From assembly GCF_023074075.1 (NCBI RefSeq), contig NZ_JADPKT010000063.1:62001-126000 (forward strand): 64,000 nt of DNA, given 5' to 3'. The DNA comes from Bradyrhizobium sp. 138. GTDB taxonomy: Bacteria; Pseudomonadota; Alphaproteobacteria; Rhizobiales; Xanthobacteraceae. Shown in pieces: positions 42,122 to 50,710 of this stretch. The notes under the pieces were generated by a model. It made no database searches and had not been told where the DNA came from. It saw only the letters and a list, made by a program, of their open reading frames with translations. The position numbers and the translations under genes were made by a program. The stretch's first letter is position 1. Each line of letters begins with the position of its first letter.

Positions 42122-43048
42122 ATGATCAACGTGACCCTGCGCCAGCTCCGGTACTTCGATGCGCTGGCGCGCCATGGTCATTTCGGCCGCGCGGCCGAGT
42201 CCTGCTCCATCTCGCAACCAGCCTTGTCGATGCAGATCAAGGAGTTGGAGCAAGCGCTGGGCGGCCTGCTGTTAGAGCGCAACGCGCGGCAGGTGGCGCT
42301 GACCCGGTTCGGCGAGGAGCTCTCCCAGCGCGTCCGCGACATATTACGCTCGGTCGATGAGCTCGGCGATTTCGCCCGCGCCTCGCAGGATCGCTTCGCC
42401 GGCCGCTTACGCATCGGCATGATCCCGACGATCGCGCCTTATCTCCTGCCCACGATCACCAAGAATCTCACGCGCACGCATCCGGAGCTCGATATCCGCG
42501 TGCGCGAGACCATGACGCCGCGGCTGATCCAGGAGTTGGTGGAGGGACGGCTCGATACCGCCATCGTCGCGCTGCCGGTGTCGGAGCCCTCGCTCACTGA
42601 GGTCGCCCTGTTCGAGGAAAAATTCCTGCTGGTCCGGCCGGGCGCGGATGAGGGCACACCGGCACCGTCGCGGGAGATGATGCGCGAGATGCGGCTGTTG
42701 CTGCTCGAGGAGGGCCACTGCTTCCGCGACCAGGCGCTGTCGTTCTGCAACATGCAGTCGGCGCCACCGCGCGAGATGCTGGACGCCAACTCGCTGTCGA
42801 CGCTGGTCCAGATGGTCAGCGCCGGCATCGGCGTGACGTTGATCCCGGAGATGGCGGTTCCGGTGGAGACACGATCGGCCTCGGTCTCGCTCGCGCGCTT
42901 CCGCGATCCGCAGCCGTCCCGCACCATCGGCATGGTCTGGCGCAAGACCAGCCCGCTGGCCCGGCAGCTGCTGCAGATCTCCGAGGTGGTGTGCCTGTCG
43001 GCCGGCAAGGTGCGGGCGCGGCAAGCCGTGCGCAGCCAAAGAGCTTAG
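42122..43048 (+). CDS. oxyR: Hydrogen peroxide-sensing LysR regulator OxyR
   Basis: The protein has 308 residues. The winged helix-turn-helix is at 1-60 (LRQLRYFDALARHGHFGRAAESCSISQPALSMQIKELEQALG). The effector domain contains the redox pair in LLEEGHCFRDQALSFCN, equivalent to Cys199 and Cys208 of E. coli OxyR, which form a disulfide on peroxide exposure. Divergence from katG supports direct control of the catalase. Confidence 0.93.
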   Translation: MINVTLRQLRYFDALARHGHFGRAAESCSISQPALSMQIKELEQALGGLLLERNARQVALTRFGEELSQRVRDILRSVDELGDFARASQDRFAGRLRIGMIPTIAPYLLPTITKNLTRTHPELDIRVRETMTPRLIQELVEGRLDTAIVALPVSEPSLTEVALFEEKFLLVRPGADEGTPAPSREMMREMRLLLLEEGHCFRDQALSFCNMQSAPPREMLDANSLSTLVQMVSAGIGVTLIPEMAVPVETRSASVSLARFRDPQPSRTIGMVWRKTSPLARQLLQISEVVCLSAGKVRARQAVRSQRA

Positions 43049-43055
43049 CTTTTCG

Positions 43056-43520
43056 ATGCCGCATCCGGTCATCCGTCCCGCCCGTGCAGACGAATACGAC
43101 GAGGTCGGCCGCGTCTGGATGGAGAGCTGGGTCTCGACCGGCCTCGCCGAAGCCAGCGACTTTCTGCTGGCAAACCTGCGCGCGCGCATCCGGCGCGAGA
43201 TCGAGGACGGCTGGAGCCTGTTCGTCGCCGACGATCACGGCACCATCGCCGCGATGCTGGCGCTACATCTGCCAAAACTCTATCTTGACATGCTGTTCGT
43301 CGCGCCCGCCTATCAGGGCCAATCGCTCGGCCGGCAATTGCTCGCCTTCACCCGTACGCAAATGCCTGACGAGATGTCCCTGCGTTGTGTCCGCGAGAAC
43401 GAAAAAGCCTGGCTCTGGTACGAGCGCGAAGGTTTTGTGTTCGAGAAGGAAGAGATCGAGCCGTCGAACGGGTTCACGATGAAGTATTATCGATGGAAGC
43501 AGCAGCGGCCGACCGGATAG
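43056..43520 (+). CDS. GNAT family N-acetyltransferase
   Basis: The protein has 154 residues. LYLDMLFVAPAYQGQSLGRQLLAFTRT is motif A, which binds acetyl-CoA, and RCVRENEKAWLWYEREGFVFEKEE is motif B. The N-terminus PHPVIRPARADEYDEVGRVWMESW is typical of small-substrate acetyltransferases. It starts 8 bases after oxyR, so co-transcription is likely. Its substrate is unknown. Confidence 0.88.
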   Translation: MPHPVIRPARADEYDEVGRVWMESWVSTGLAEASDFLLANLRARIRREIEDGWSLFVADDHGTIAAMLALHLPKLYLDMLFVAPAYQGQSLGRQLLAFTRTQMPDEMSLRCVRENEKAWLWYEREGFVFEKEEIEPSNGFTMKYYRWKQQRPTG

Positions 43521-43551
43521 ACGATGTACGCCGGATGCAGCTTGCGGTTGT

Positions 43552-43571
43552 CACACTCCCACCCTAGTGTG
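43552..43571 (+). promoter_or_regulatory. Small inverted repeat between GNAT and hypothetical gene
   Basis: CACACT and AGTGTG flank CCCACCCT. It could be a weak hairpin or an operator; no T-run. Confidence 0.3.
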
Positions 43572-43613
43572 GCGCGTCCCGTGCCCCCTCGCCTCTGATC
43601 CCTCTTGGAATCC

Positions 43614-44444
43614 ATGTTTCGATCTGCTGCCTCGGTGCTCGTCCTGCTGTCCTTTCTGGCTCCAGCAGCGGCGCAGACGCCTCCTGCGACCACCGCGCCG
43701 TCGGCTCCTGCAAAGTCCCCAGCAAAGAAGCAAGTGCCGAAAGCCACGCCGGATTCGAAGCGGATCAGTCCCGCAGATGCGGGAGCATGCGAAATCGGCC
43801 TCCTTTCCGTGATCGCCAATCGATTTGGCGTCCAGCAGGTCGGCTTCACCATGTTCGGGAATGAGTACACGCCCGTCCCTGTCGACAGTTGGGGGCTTGA
43901 CGATCTCATCATATCGCGGGTTCGTGCCGCCGCGTCCGGGAAGTCGGTCAGGCGCATCGCGTATTCGCCCGGTGCCTGGACACGTGCCGCCGAGTCGGGA
44001 TCGCCCATGCTAAGACGGAACCCGGAGCGGCAGGAATTCGTGCAACAGAGCGCCGCGAGCTCCCGGTGTCAGCGCTATGTCCTGGTGGAGCGATTCCAGA
44101 ACGGCTTCAGCAATACCAACCAATCCGTCGAAGGTTTTGGTATCGTGAAGTGGGGCAATCCCATCAAGCGGCGTACGTTCCTGTTCGCATTGACCTACGT
44201 CACCGTGTACGATGGGCAGTCGTTCGAGGTCATCAAGAAGGGCGCCGCTAGCCTGGATGACGAACCGATGGTGTCACGCGTGTTGGGGATCAATCCAATC
44301 AGCGGGCCCAACCGAGAGCTGGACGAGTCCGCTTTCCCGGCCGCGCCAGCCGAGGCGGCAGCCAACCCGAAGCTGCGCGACGGTGTTCGTGCGCTGCTGA
44401 CGACAAGTCTCGACCGGACATTGCCCCGGCTGCTCCAGCAATAA
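43614..44444 (+). CDS. Secreted hypothetical protein
   Basis: The protein has 276 residues and a clear signal peptide (MFRSAASVLVLLSFLAPAAAQ, cleavage after AAA or AAAQ). A Pro/Ala/Lys-rich linker follows, then a mature domain with two well-separated Cys (GACEIG and SRCQRYVLVERFQNGFSNTNQSVEGFGIVKWG) that could form a disulfide. I do not recognise the domain. The ATG three codons into the longest frame was chosen. GC content is slightly below the neighbours. Confidence 0.75.
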   Translation: MFRSAASVLVLLSFLAPAAAQTPPATTAPSAPAKSPAKKQVPKATPDSKRISPADAGACEIGLLSVIANRFGVQQVGFTMFGNEYTPVPVDSWGLDDLIISRVRAAASGKSVRRIAYSPGAWTRAAESGSPMLRRNPERQEFVQQSAASSRCQRYVLVERFQNGFSNTNQSVEGFGIVKWGNPIKRRTFLFALTYVTVYDGQSFEVIKKGAASLDDEPMVSRVLGINPISGPNRELDESAFPAAPAEAAANPKLRDGVRALLTTSLDRTLPRLLQQ

Positions 44445-44454
44445 GGGATTCCCC

Positions 44455-45051
44455 ATGATCAAGCTCTATTGGTCGCCCCGCTCGCGCTCGTTCACGACAC
44501 TCTGGCTGATGGAGGAGAGCGGCCTTGCCTATGAGCGTGTGCTGACCGACATCTCGACCGGCGCGCAGAAGGCGCCGGATTTCCTCAAGGTCAATCCGAT
44601 GGGCAAGGTGCCGGCGCTCGCCGACGGCGATGTTGCGCTCGGCGAAGCCGCCGCGATCTGTGCCTACATTGCCGACCGCTATCCCGAGACCAAGCTTGCG
44701 CCGGGGATCACCGATCCGCGCCGCGGGCGCTATCTGCAATGGCTGTTCTTTTCGCCGGGCTGCATCGAGCCCGCCATCATCCAGATCTTCACCAAGATCG
44801 AGATCCCGACCTCGACCGCCGCCTGGGGCAGCGCGACGCAGGTGTTCGACGTGCTGGAAGCTGCGCTCGCCAAGGGGCCGTGGATTCTCGGCGAGGAATT
44901 TTCGGCCGCCGACGTCACGATCGGCTCGGGCCTGAATTTCGCGGTGCGTCTGTTCAAGATGGTGCCGTCGCGCCCCGCCTTCGACGCCTATCTCGCGCGC
45001 TGCATGGCGCGGCCGGCATTCCAGCGTGCGGAGAAGATCGCGGCGGGGTGA
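44455..45051 (+). CDS. Glutathione S-transferase family protein
   Basis: The protein has 198 residues: a thioredoxin-like N-terminal domain (IKLYWSPRSRSFTTLWLMEESGLAYERVLTDI, KVNPMGKVPALADGDVALGEAAAICAYIADRYPE) and an all-helical C-terminal domain. The SPRSRS loop supplies the probable catalytic Ser. It starts 10 bases after the secreted protein gene. The substrate cannot be predicted. Confidence 0.9.
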   Translation: MIKLYWSPRSRSFTTLWLMEESGLAYERVLTDISTGAQKAPDFLKVNPMGKVPALADGDVALGEAAAICAYIADRYPETKLAPGITDPRRGRYLQWLFFSPGCIEPAIIQIFTKIEIPTSTAAWGSATQVFDVLEAALAKGPWILGEEFSAADVTIGSGLNFAVRLFKMVPSRPAFDAYLARCMARPAFQRAEKIAAG

Positions 45052-45059
45052 GGCAAGAT

Positions 45060-45149
45060 CGTAGGGTGTGTTAGCGAAGCGTAACCCACCGCTGTTCGTC
45101 TCCGCTGAAGCACAAGAGGTGGGTTACGCCTTCGGCTAACCACCCTACG
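45060..45149. repeat. Family B repeat, copy 2
   Basis: CGTAGGGTG at the left and CACCCTACG at the right flank an inner GTAACCCACC/GGTGGGTTAC pair. It is a variant of the 16.3 kb copy, lying between the convergent GST and fabI genes. Confidence 0.85.
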
Positions 45150-45159
45150 GAATCCCGGT

Positions 45160-45957
45160 CTATTCCGTCTTCAAATCATCAGGCTTCGGCATCAGGACGA
45201 TGTTGTAGCCGGAATCGACATAGTGGATCTCGCCGGTCACGCCGCCGGAGAGATCCGACAGCAGATACAGCGCCGAGCCGCCGAGCTCATCGAGCGTGAC
45301 GCCGCGGCGGAGCGGCGCATGTTTTTGCATGAAGGCGAACATCGCGCGCGCCTCGCCGATGCCGGAGCCGGCGAGCGTGCGGATGGGCCCTGCGGAGATC
45401 GCGTTGACGCGGATGCCGCGCGGTCCGAAATCGGAGGCGAGATAGCGCACCGAGGCTTCCAGCGCCGCCTTGGCCACCCCCATCACATTGTAGTTCGGCA
45501 TCGCGCGTTCCGAGGCGCCGAAGGTCAGCGTGATCATGCTGCCGCCCTCCGTCATCAGCTCGGCGGCGCGCTTTGCGATTTCCGTGAACGAGAAGCAGGA
45601 GATCACCATGGTGCGCGAAAAGTTCTCGCGGCTGGTGTCGGCGTAGCGGCCCTTCAGCTCGTTCTTGTCGGCAAAGCCGATGGCGTGGATCACGAAGTCG
45701 AGCTTGCCCCACTTTTCGCGCAGCACATCGAAGGTCGCATCGACGCTGGCGATGTCCTCGACATCGCAAGGCAGCACCAGATCGACCCCGAGTTGCTCGG
45801 CCAGCGGCTTGACGCGCTTGCCGAGAGCCTCGCCCTGGAAGGTGAAGGCAAGCTCCGCACCGTGGGCATGCAGCGTCTTCGCCATGCCCCAGGCGATCGA
45901 ATGATCATTGGCGATGCCCATGATCAGACCGCGCTTCCCTTTCATCAAACCTTCCAT
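45160..45957 (-). CDS. fabI: Enoyl-[acyl-carrier-protein] reductase (NADH)
   Basis: FabI reduces enoyl-ACP in the last step of each fatty-acid elongation cycle. The protein has 265 residues. GKRGLIMGIANDHSIAWGMAKTLHAHGAELAFT is the cofactor-binding start. The Tyr-Lys catalytic pair of this family is in MPNYNVMGVAKAALEASVRYL. SAGPIRTLAGSGI follows. MEGLMKGKRG was chosen as start; the ATG four codons on is possible. It ends the fabA-fabB-fabI run, with a 159-base repeat-filled gap after fabB. Confidence 0.93.
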   Translation of the reverse strand: MEGLMKGKRGLIMGIANDHSIAWGMAKTLHAHGAELAFTFQGEALGKRVKPLAEQLGVDLVLPCDVEDIASVDATFDVLREKWGKLDFVIHAIGFADKNELKGRYADTSRENFSRTMVISCFSFTEIAKRAAELMTEGGSMITLTFGASERAMPNYNVMGVAKAALEASVRYLASDFGPRGIRVNAISAGPIRTLAGSGIGEARAMFAFMQKHAPLRRGVTLDELGGSALYLLSDLSGGVTGEIHYVDSGYNIVLMPKPDDLKTE

Positions 45958-45979
45958 CTCGCCACTACCTTCCGTTTTC

Positions 45980-46092
45980 GTCACGCCCGGTTTGTCCCGG
46001 GCATCAGCACTTCCAACCCCGGGGCCAATACGTGGATGGCCGGGACGTCTAGCGCGAAGACGCGCTTCGCGCTTTCGCCCGGTCATGACGAG
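45980..46092. repeat. Palindromic intergenic repeat, family D (CCGGGACAAG type), copy 1
   Basis: CGTCACGCCCGGTTTGTCCC faces the CCGGTCATGACG side at the right, with GGATGGCCGGGACG and GCGCGAAGACGCGCTTCGCGC between. It lies between fabB and fabI. A short relative forms the irr terminator at 48.8 kb. Confidence 0.65.
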
Positions 46093-46116
46093 AAAATCAA
46101 CAGTCCGCCAATGGCG

Positions 46117-47340
46117 TTACGCATCCAGCCGGCTGAACACCAGCGTGGCATTCGTGCCGCCGAAGCCGAAGGAGTTCGACAGCACGGTGCCGATCTTGAT
46201 GTTGTCGATGCGCTTGCGCACGATCGGCATGTCGGCGAACACGGGATCGAGCTCCTGGATGTGCGCGCTCTCGCAGATGAAGCCGTTGTTCATCATCAGC
46301 AGCGAGTAGATCGCCTCCTGCACGCCGGTGGCGCCCAGCGAGTGGCCGGTCAGCGCCTTGGTCGCCGAGATCGGCGGACACTTCTCGCCACTTCCGAACA
46401 CCCTTCGCAGCGCCTCGATCTCCGGGGGATCGCCGGCCGGCGTCGAGGTCGCGTGGGGATTGATGTAGTCCACCTTGGTCTTCACCGTCGACATCGCCAT
46501 GCGCATGCAGCGCTCGGCGCCTTCCCCCGATGGCGCGACCATGTCGTAGCCGTCCGAAGTCGCGCCGTAGCCGACGATCTCGCCGTAAATGCGGGCGCCG
46601 CGCGCCTTGGCATGCTCGAGCTCTTCCAGCACCAGCACGCCGGCGCCGCCGGCGATGACGAAGCCGTCGCGGTTGAGGTCGTAGGGACGCGAGGCCGTGG
46701 CAGGCGTGTCATTGTACTTCGAGGACATCGCGCCCATGGCGTCGAACAGCACCGACAGCGACCAGTCCAATTCTTCGCAGCCACCGGCGAAGATGACGTC
46801 CTGCTTGCCGATCTGAATCGTCTCATAGGCATTGCCGACGCAATGGTTCGACGTCGCGCAAGCCGAGGAGATCGAGTAGTTCACGCCCTTGATCTTGAAC
46901 CAGGTCGCAAGCGTCGCGGAGGCCGTGGACGACATCGCCTTCGGCACAGCAAACGGTCCGACGCGCTTCGGACCCTTGGTGCGGGTGATGTCGGCGGCTT
47001 CGACGATGGTGCGGGCGGACGGGCCGCCTGAGCCCATGATGATGCCGGTGCGGATATTGGAGACTTCATCAGGCGACAGACCGGAGTCCTGAATCGCCTG
47101 CTCCATCGCGATATGATTCCACGCCGCGCCCTGACCGAGGAAGCGCATGGCGCGACGGTCGACCACCGTCGCAGGATCGAGCGTCGGCGCGCCGGCGACC
47201 TGCGAACGAAAGCCGAGCTCGGCATATTTCTCCGCCCGAGAAATGCCCGACTTCGCCTCGTGAAGGCTCGCAAGCACTTCCTGGGTGTTGTTTCCGATCG
47301 ACGAGACGATGCCCATCCCGGTGACCACAACCCGCCTCAT
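46117..47340 (-). CDS. fabB: 3-oxoacyl-[acyl-carrier-protein] synthase I
   Basis: FabB extends unsaturated acyl chains and is needed for unsaturated fatty-acid synthesis. The protein has 407 residues like E. coli FabB. The catalytic Cys lies in YSISSACATSNHC, and the two active-site His in NPHATSTPAGDP and TGHSLGATGVQEA. MRRVVVTGMGIVSSIG is the usual start. The pairing with fabA marks the anaerobic-type pathway. Confidence 0.94.
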   Translation of the reverse strand: MRRVVVTGMGIVSSIGNNTQEVLASLHEAKSGISRAEKYAELGFRSQVAGAPTLDPATVVDRRAMRFLGQGAAWNHIAMEQAIQDSGLSPDEVSNIRTGIIMGSGGPSARTIVEAADITRTKGPKRVGPFAVPKAMSSTASATLATWFKIKGVNYSISSACATSNHCVGNAYETIQIGKQDVIFAGGCEELDWSLSVLFDAMGAMSSKYNDTPATASRPYDLNRDGFVIAGGAGVLVLEELEHAKARGARIYGEIVGYGATSDGYDMVAPSGEGAERCMRMAMSTVKTKVDYINPHATSTPAGDPPEIEALRRVFGSGEKCPPISATKALTGHSLGATGVQEAIYSLLMMNNGFICESAHIQELDPVFADMPIVRKRIDNIKIGTVLSNSFGFGGTNATLVFSRLDA

Positions 47341-47394
47341 GACAGCCTCGCCCTGCTCGTTGTCTTCTTGCTCGTTCTCTTCGTGATGATGCGC

Positions 47395-47916
47395 TCAGCC
47401 CAGGCTCGTGCCCTGCTTGAACAGGCCGACCTTCAGGTCCTTGGCGCGATAAATAATCTGCTCGTCGACCGAAAGCCACCCGTCGGCGATCCCGAGCACC
47501 AGCTTTGAACGCATCACGCGTTTGATGTCGACGTTGTACACAACCTTGCGCGCCTCGGGCAGCACCTGGCCGCTGAACTTCAGCTCGTTCAGGCCCAGCG
47601 CGCGACCACGACCTTCGCCCCCGGTCCAGCCCAGATAAAACCCGACCATTTGCCACAGCGCGTCGAGGCCGAGGCAGCCGGGCATCACCGGATCGTTCTT
47701 GAAGTGGCAGCCGAAGAACCAGAGGTCGGGCTTGACGTCGAGTTCGGCGCGCACCACGCCCTTGCCGAACTCCCCGCCATTGTCGTTGATCTCCGTGATG
47801 CGATCGAACATCAGCATCGGCGGCAACGGCAACTGGGCATTGCCCGGACCGAACATCTCGCCGCGGGCACAGGCCAGCAGATCTTCGTATTCGTAACCGT
47901 TGCGCCTGTTCAGCAT
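47395..47916 (-). CDS. fabA: 3-hydroxydecanoyl-[acyl-carrier-protein] dehydratase/isomerase
   Basis: FabA makes and isomerises 2-decenoyl-ACP, the branch point to unsaturated fatty acids. The protein has 173 residues. FGCHFKNDPVMPGCLGLDALWQMVGFYLGW holds the active-site His and Asp. MLNRRNGYEYEDLLACARGEMFGPGNAQLP is the normal N-terminus; the upstream frame is unconserved. It is divergent from irr, with fabB 54 bases downstream. Confidence 0.95.
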   Translation of the reverse strand: MLNRRNGYEYEDLLACARGEMFGPGNAQLPLPPMLMFDRITEINDNGGEFGKGVVRAELDVKPDLWFFGCHFKNDPVMPGCLGLDALWQMVGFYLGWTGGEGRGRALGLNELKFSGQVLPEARKVVYNVDIKRVMRSKLVLGIADGWLSVDEQIIYRAKDLKVGLFKQGTSLG

Positions 47917-48192
47917 GCACGAGCCTCTGTTTGAATTCCGGTTGAGCGGCGTTTTTTGGCGAAAATGGGCCCCGTCTCGGTCGGAGAGCAACGCCAATTG
48001 CCACCGTCAGGCGCGGCTCCCGCATGCCCCGGATGGACTGCCGGCCGGGCCTCCATGCCCGGCTGCGCCAAAATCGGCTAAGCGGAACCGCGCGCTCTCT
48101 AACACAGGCCATTTCGGGTGGCAAAGCGCATCCATGAAGGTAAAATGACGCGATCCGAGCCCGGTTCCAAGTCTGATTAGAACCTCTCTAGT

Positions 48193-48231
48193 TGCGAGAA
48201 ACTTGCATCTGCATCTTTCGCTCCTTATATT
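48193..48231 (+). promoter_or_regulatory. irr promoter with overlapping Fur/Mur operator
   Basis: Three imperfect direct hexamers are seen: TGCGAG at 48193, TGCATC at 48204 and TGCATC at 48210. The -35 box TTGCAT (48203-48208) and the -10 box TATATT (48226-48231) are 17 bases apart. As I recall, B. japonicum Fur binds the irr promoter at a three-hexamer direct repeat of this kind. A bound repressor here would cover the -35 box. The gap between fabA and irr holds no other gene. Confidence 0.7.
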
Positions 48232-48268
48232 GCAAAGAGATATTGTTCACGCGTGCCGAAATGTGGAA

Positions 48269-48760
48269 ATGAGCGAGAATACCGCGCCCCATCACGATGA
48301 CGACGTTCACGCCGCGGCCCTCTTGTCCGGCCGCCAGCCGGCTTTGACCGGCTGCCCCTGGCACGACGTCAACGAAATGCTCCAATCCGCCGGGCTTCGC
48401 CCGACGCGCCAGCGCATGGCGCTCGGCTGGCTGTTGTTCGGCAAGGGTGCTCGCCACCTCACGGCTGAAATGCTCTACGAGGAAGCGACACTGGCCAAGG
48501 TCCCGGTGTCGTTGGCGACCGTCTACAACACGCTGAACCAGCTCACCGATGCGGGCCTGCTCCGCCAGGTCAGCGTCGACGGCACCAAGACCTATTTCGA
48601 CACCAACGTCACCACCCACCATCACTACTATCTCGAGAACAGCCATGAGCTGGTCGACATCGAGGATCCGCATCTGGCGCTGTCCAAGATGCCGGAGGTG
48701 CCGGAGGGTTACGAGATCGCGCGCATCGACATGGTGGTGCGCCTGCGCAAGAAGCGCTGA
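48269..48760 (+). CDS. irr: Iron response regulator Irr
   Basis: Irr is a Fur-family regulator that is stable under iron limitation and is degraded when heme binds. The protein has 163 residues. The heme regulatory motif is Cys29-Pro30 in TGCPWHDV. The second heme site is His117-His118-His119 in TTHHHYYLENS. The winged helix lies in LRPTRQRMALGWLL to VSLATVYNTLNQLTDAGLL. These positions equal those of B. japonicum Irr. It controls heme synthesis, iron uptake and iron storage genes. It is divergent from fabA. Confidence 0.96.
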   Translation: MSENTAPHHDDDVHAAALLSGRQPALTGCPWHDVNEMLQSAGLRPTRQRMALGWLLFGKGARHLTAEMLYEEATLAKVPVSLATVYNTLNQLTDAGLLRQVSVDGTKTYFDTNVTTHHHYYLENSHELVDIEDPHLALSKMPEVPEGYEIARIDMVVRLRKKR

Positions 48761-48789
48761 GATCGATCTAAACTACTGAATTCGTCGTC

Positions 48790-48822
48790 ATGGCCGGGCT
48801 TGTCCCGGCCATTATCGTTTTT
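48790..48822 (+). terminator. Intrinsic terminator after irr
   Basis: ATGGCCGGG and CCCGGCCAT pair around CTTGT, followed by TATCGTTTTT. The sequence is also the core of repeat family D. Confidence 0.75.
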
Positions 48823-48854
48823 ACGCTGTCATTCCGGGATGACGCCTGTCGGCG

Positions 48855-49388
48855 TCAGTTGACCTGCTCGTCCGAGTACACGCCCCAGAGGCGCTCCTGC
48901 TGGATCCAGCCGTCAAAGCCATTGCCGGTGACGCGGCACCAGTTTGCAGTGCACTTCTTCACCTGCGTGACGACGCCCGCCTGGAGCTTTGCTGCAACCG
49001 CGCTGTCGAGATCGGCACGATCGTAGATCGGGGCAAGATCGTCCTTGTGCTTCATGGTCACCACCGCAGTGCGGCGGCCCGACAGCAGCGAGTGATAGAC
49101 CCAGCCCTCGGCGCCCTCGGAATCGCGCACCCGGCGCCAATTCTCGAACTCGGCGGTGATTTCGACCGGCAGGCCGGCACGGGTATAGACCCAGGCCACG
49201 TCATTGTCCTTGGTCGGGCCGGCGCGAACATTGACGTGATCCGATTTGAGGCTGACGTAACGCGGCACCGGCAGGCCGCTGGCGGTCTGGGGCGTGGTCT
49301 CCTTGGCCGAGTGCGAGGGGCCGACCGAAGCGCTCAACCAGGTGCAAACGAGCGCCATCACCGAACAAAAACGCCCCAACGCCATCAA
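48855..49388 (-). CDS. Exported SH3-like (SH3b) domain protein
   Basis: The protein has 177 residues: a signal peptide (GRFCSVMALVCTWLSASVGPSHSA) and two SH3b segments, VSLKSDHVNVRAGPTKDNDVAWVYTRAGLPVEI with WRRVRDSEGAEGWVYHSLL, and VVTQVKKCTANWCRVTGNGFDGWIQQERLWGVY. Such proteins bind cell-wall peptides or act in the envelope. The two Cys (KCTANWC) could form a disulfide. It is convergent with irr. Confidence 0.88.
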   Translation of the reverse strand: MMALGRFCSVMALVCTWLSASVGPSHSAKETTPQTASGLPVPRYVSLKSDHVNVRAGPTKDNDVAWVYTRAGLPVEITAEFENWRRVRDSEGAEGWVYHSLLSGRRTAVVTMKHKDDLAPIYDRADLDSAVAAKLQAGVVTQVKKCTANWCRVTGNGFDGWIQQERLWGVYSDEQVN

Positions 49389-49708
49389 CCCGTCTCCTGT
49401 CGAGGACCCGGCCTTGCCGGACCCTCACCCCAAAATTCCAAAACCCTGCCGCATCGATCCCGACCCGCCCCACGCGGGGTTCCCCAAGCCGGCCCGTGGT
49501 TCTTGTCTTGGCCCGGCCTTCTGCTAGAGAGGACGGGCACTTGAACAACCAGTTTGCCCCGATTATCCGGCCGGAAATCTCGGGAGAGCTTGGAGGAAAC
49601 GCCGGGGACGGACACGGCAAGGGCAGTGTCGAACAACCGGGTTAATGAGGCCTCAACGACCAGCCTTTGGCGACAGAGGCGGCCTGCGACGCCTCATGAG
49701 AGCAGGAC
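49389..49708. other. Divergent intergenic region
   Basis: This 320-base gap separates the SH3b gene and the dehydrogenase gene. It is GC-rich with short inverted stretches but has no convincing gene or clear promoter pair that I can support. Confidence 0.5.
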
Positions 49709-50710
49709 ATGTCGGTGAAGAAAAAGCCCCTCGTCGTGGTGACGCGCAAGCTGCCGGATTCGATCGAGACGCGGATGCGCGAATTGTTCGACGCGCGGAT
49801 CAATCTCGAGGACACCCCGATGTCCGCCGAACAGATCGCGGAAGCCGCGCGCACCGCCGACGTGCTGGTTCCGACCGTCACCGACCACATCAGCGCCGAC
49901 ATCGTCAACCAGCCCGACTGCAAGCTGCGCCTGATCGCCAATTTCGGCAATGGCGTCGACAATATCGATGTCGAAGCCGCGCACGCCCGCGGCATCACCG
50001 TCACCAACACGCCGAAAGTTCTGACCGAGGATACCGCCGACATGACCATGGCGCTGATCCTCGCCGTGCCCAGGCGAATGATCGAAGGCGCCTCGATCCT
50101 GACCGAAGGAAAACCCTGGCCTGGCTGGTCGCCGACCTGGATGCTCGGCCATCGCATCGGGGGAAAACGGCTCGGTATCATCGGCATGGGCCGCATCGGT
50201 CAGGCGGTCGCGCGCCGCGCCCGCGCCTTCGGCCTGCAGATCCACTATCACAACCGCCGTCCCGTAGCCCCGAAGATCGCCGAAGAGCTTGGCGCGACCT
50301 ATTGGGAAAGCCTCGACCAGATGCTGGCGCGAATGGACATCATCTCGGTGAATTGTCCGCATACGCCGGCGACCTATCATTTGCTCTCGGCGCGGCGGCT
50401 GAAGCTGATCCGGAAAGACGCCTATATCGTCAACACCGCGCGCGGCGAGGTCACCGACGAGGACACGTTGATCAAGCTGATCGAAGGCGGCGAGATCGGC
50501 GGCGCCGGGCTCGACGTCTACGAGCACGAGCCCGCGGTCAATCCAAAGCTGGTGCGGCTCGCCAAGGCCGGCAAGGTGACGCTGCTGCCGCATATGGGCT
50601 CGGCCACGATCGAAGGCCGCGTCGAGATGGGCGAGAAGGTGATCATCAACATCCGCACCTTCCTCGACGCCCACAAGCCGCCGGACCGCGTGCTGCCGAG
50701 CATGCTCTAG
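49709..50710 (+). CDS. D-2-hydroxyacid dehydrogenase, glyoxylate/hydroxypyruvate reductase type
   Basis: The protein has 333 residues. GKRLGIIGMGRIGQAVARRARAFG is the NAD(P) Rossmann motif. The catalytic Arg is in VNTARGEVTDEDTL, the Glu in LDVYEHEPAVNP and the His in LLPHMGSATIEGR. NFGNGVDNIDVEAAHARGI is typical of GhrB-like reductases. It likely reduces glyoxylate or hydroxypyruvate. Its stop overlaps the stop of the convergent lysR gene by about three bases. Confidence 0.9.
   Translation: MSVKKKPLVVVTRKLPDSIETRMRELFDARINLEDTPMSAEQIAEAARTADVLVPTVTDHISADIVNQPDCKLRLIANFGNGVDNIDVEAAHARGITVTNTPKVLTEDTADMTMALILAVPRRMIEGASILTEGKPWPGWSPTWMLGHRIGGKRLGIIGMGRIGQAVARRARAFGLQIHYHNRRPVAPKIAEELGATYWESLDQMLARMDIISVNCPHTPATYHLLSARRLKLIRKDAYIVNTARGEVTDEDTLIKLIEGGEIGGAGLDVYEHEPAVNPKLVRLAKAGKVTLLPHMGSATIEGRVEMGEKVIINIRTFLDAHKPPDRVLPSML

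Noticed and set aside
45223..47031. Long plus-strand frame across fabI and fabB
   Set aside because: It runs through two well-supported opposite genes and their repeat spacer.
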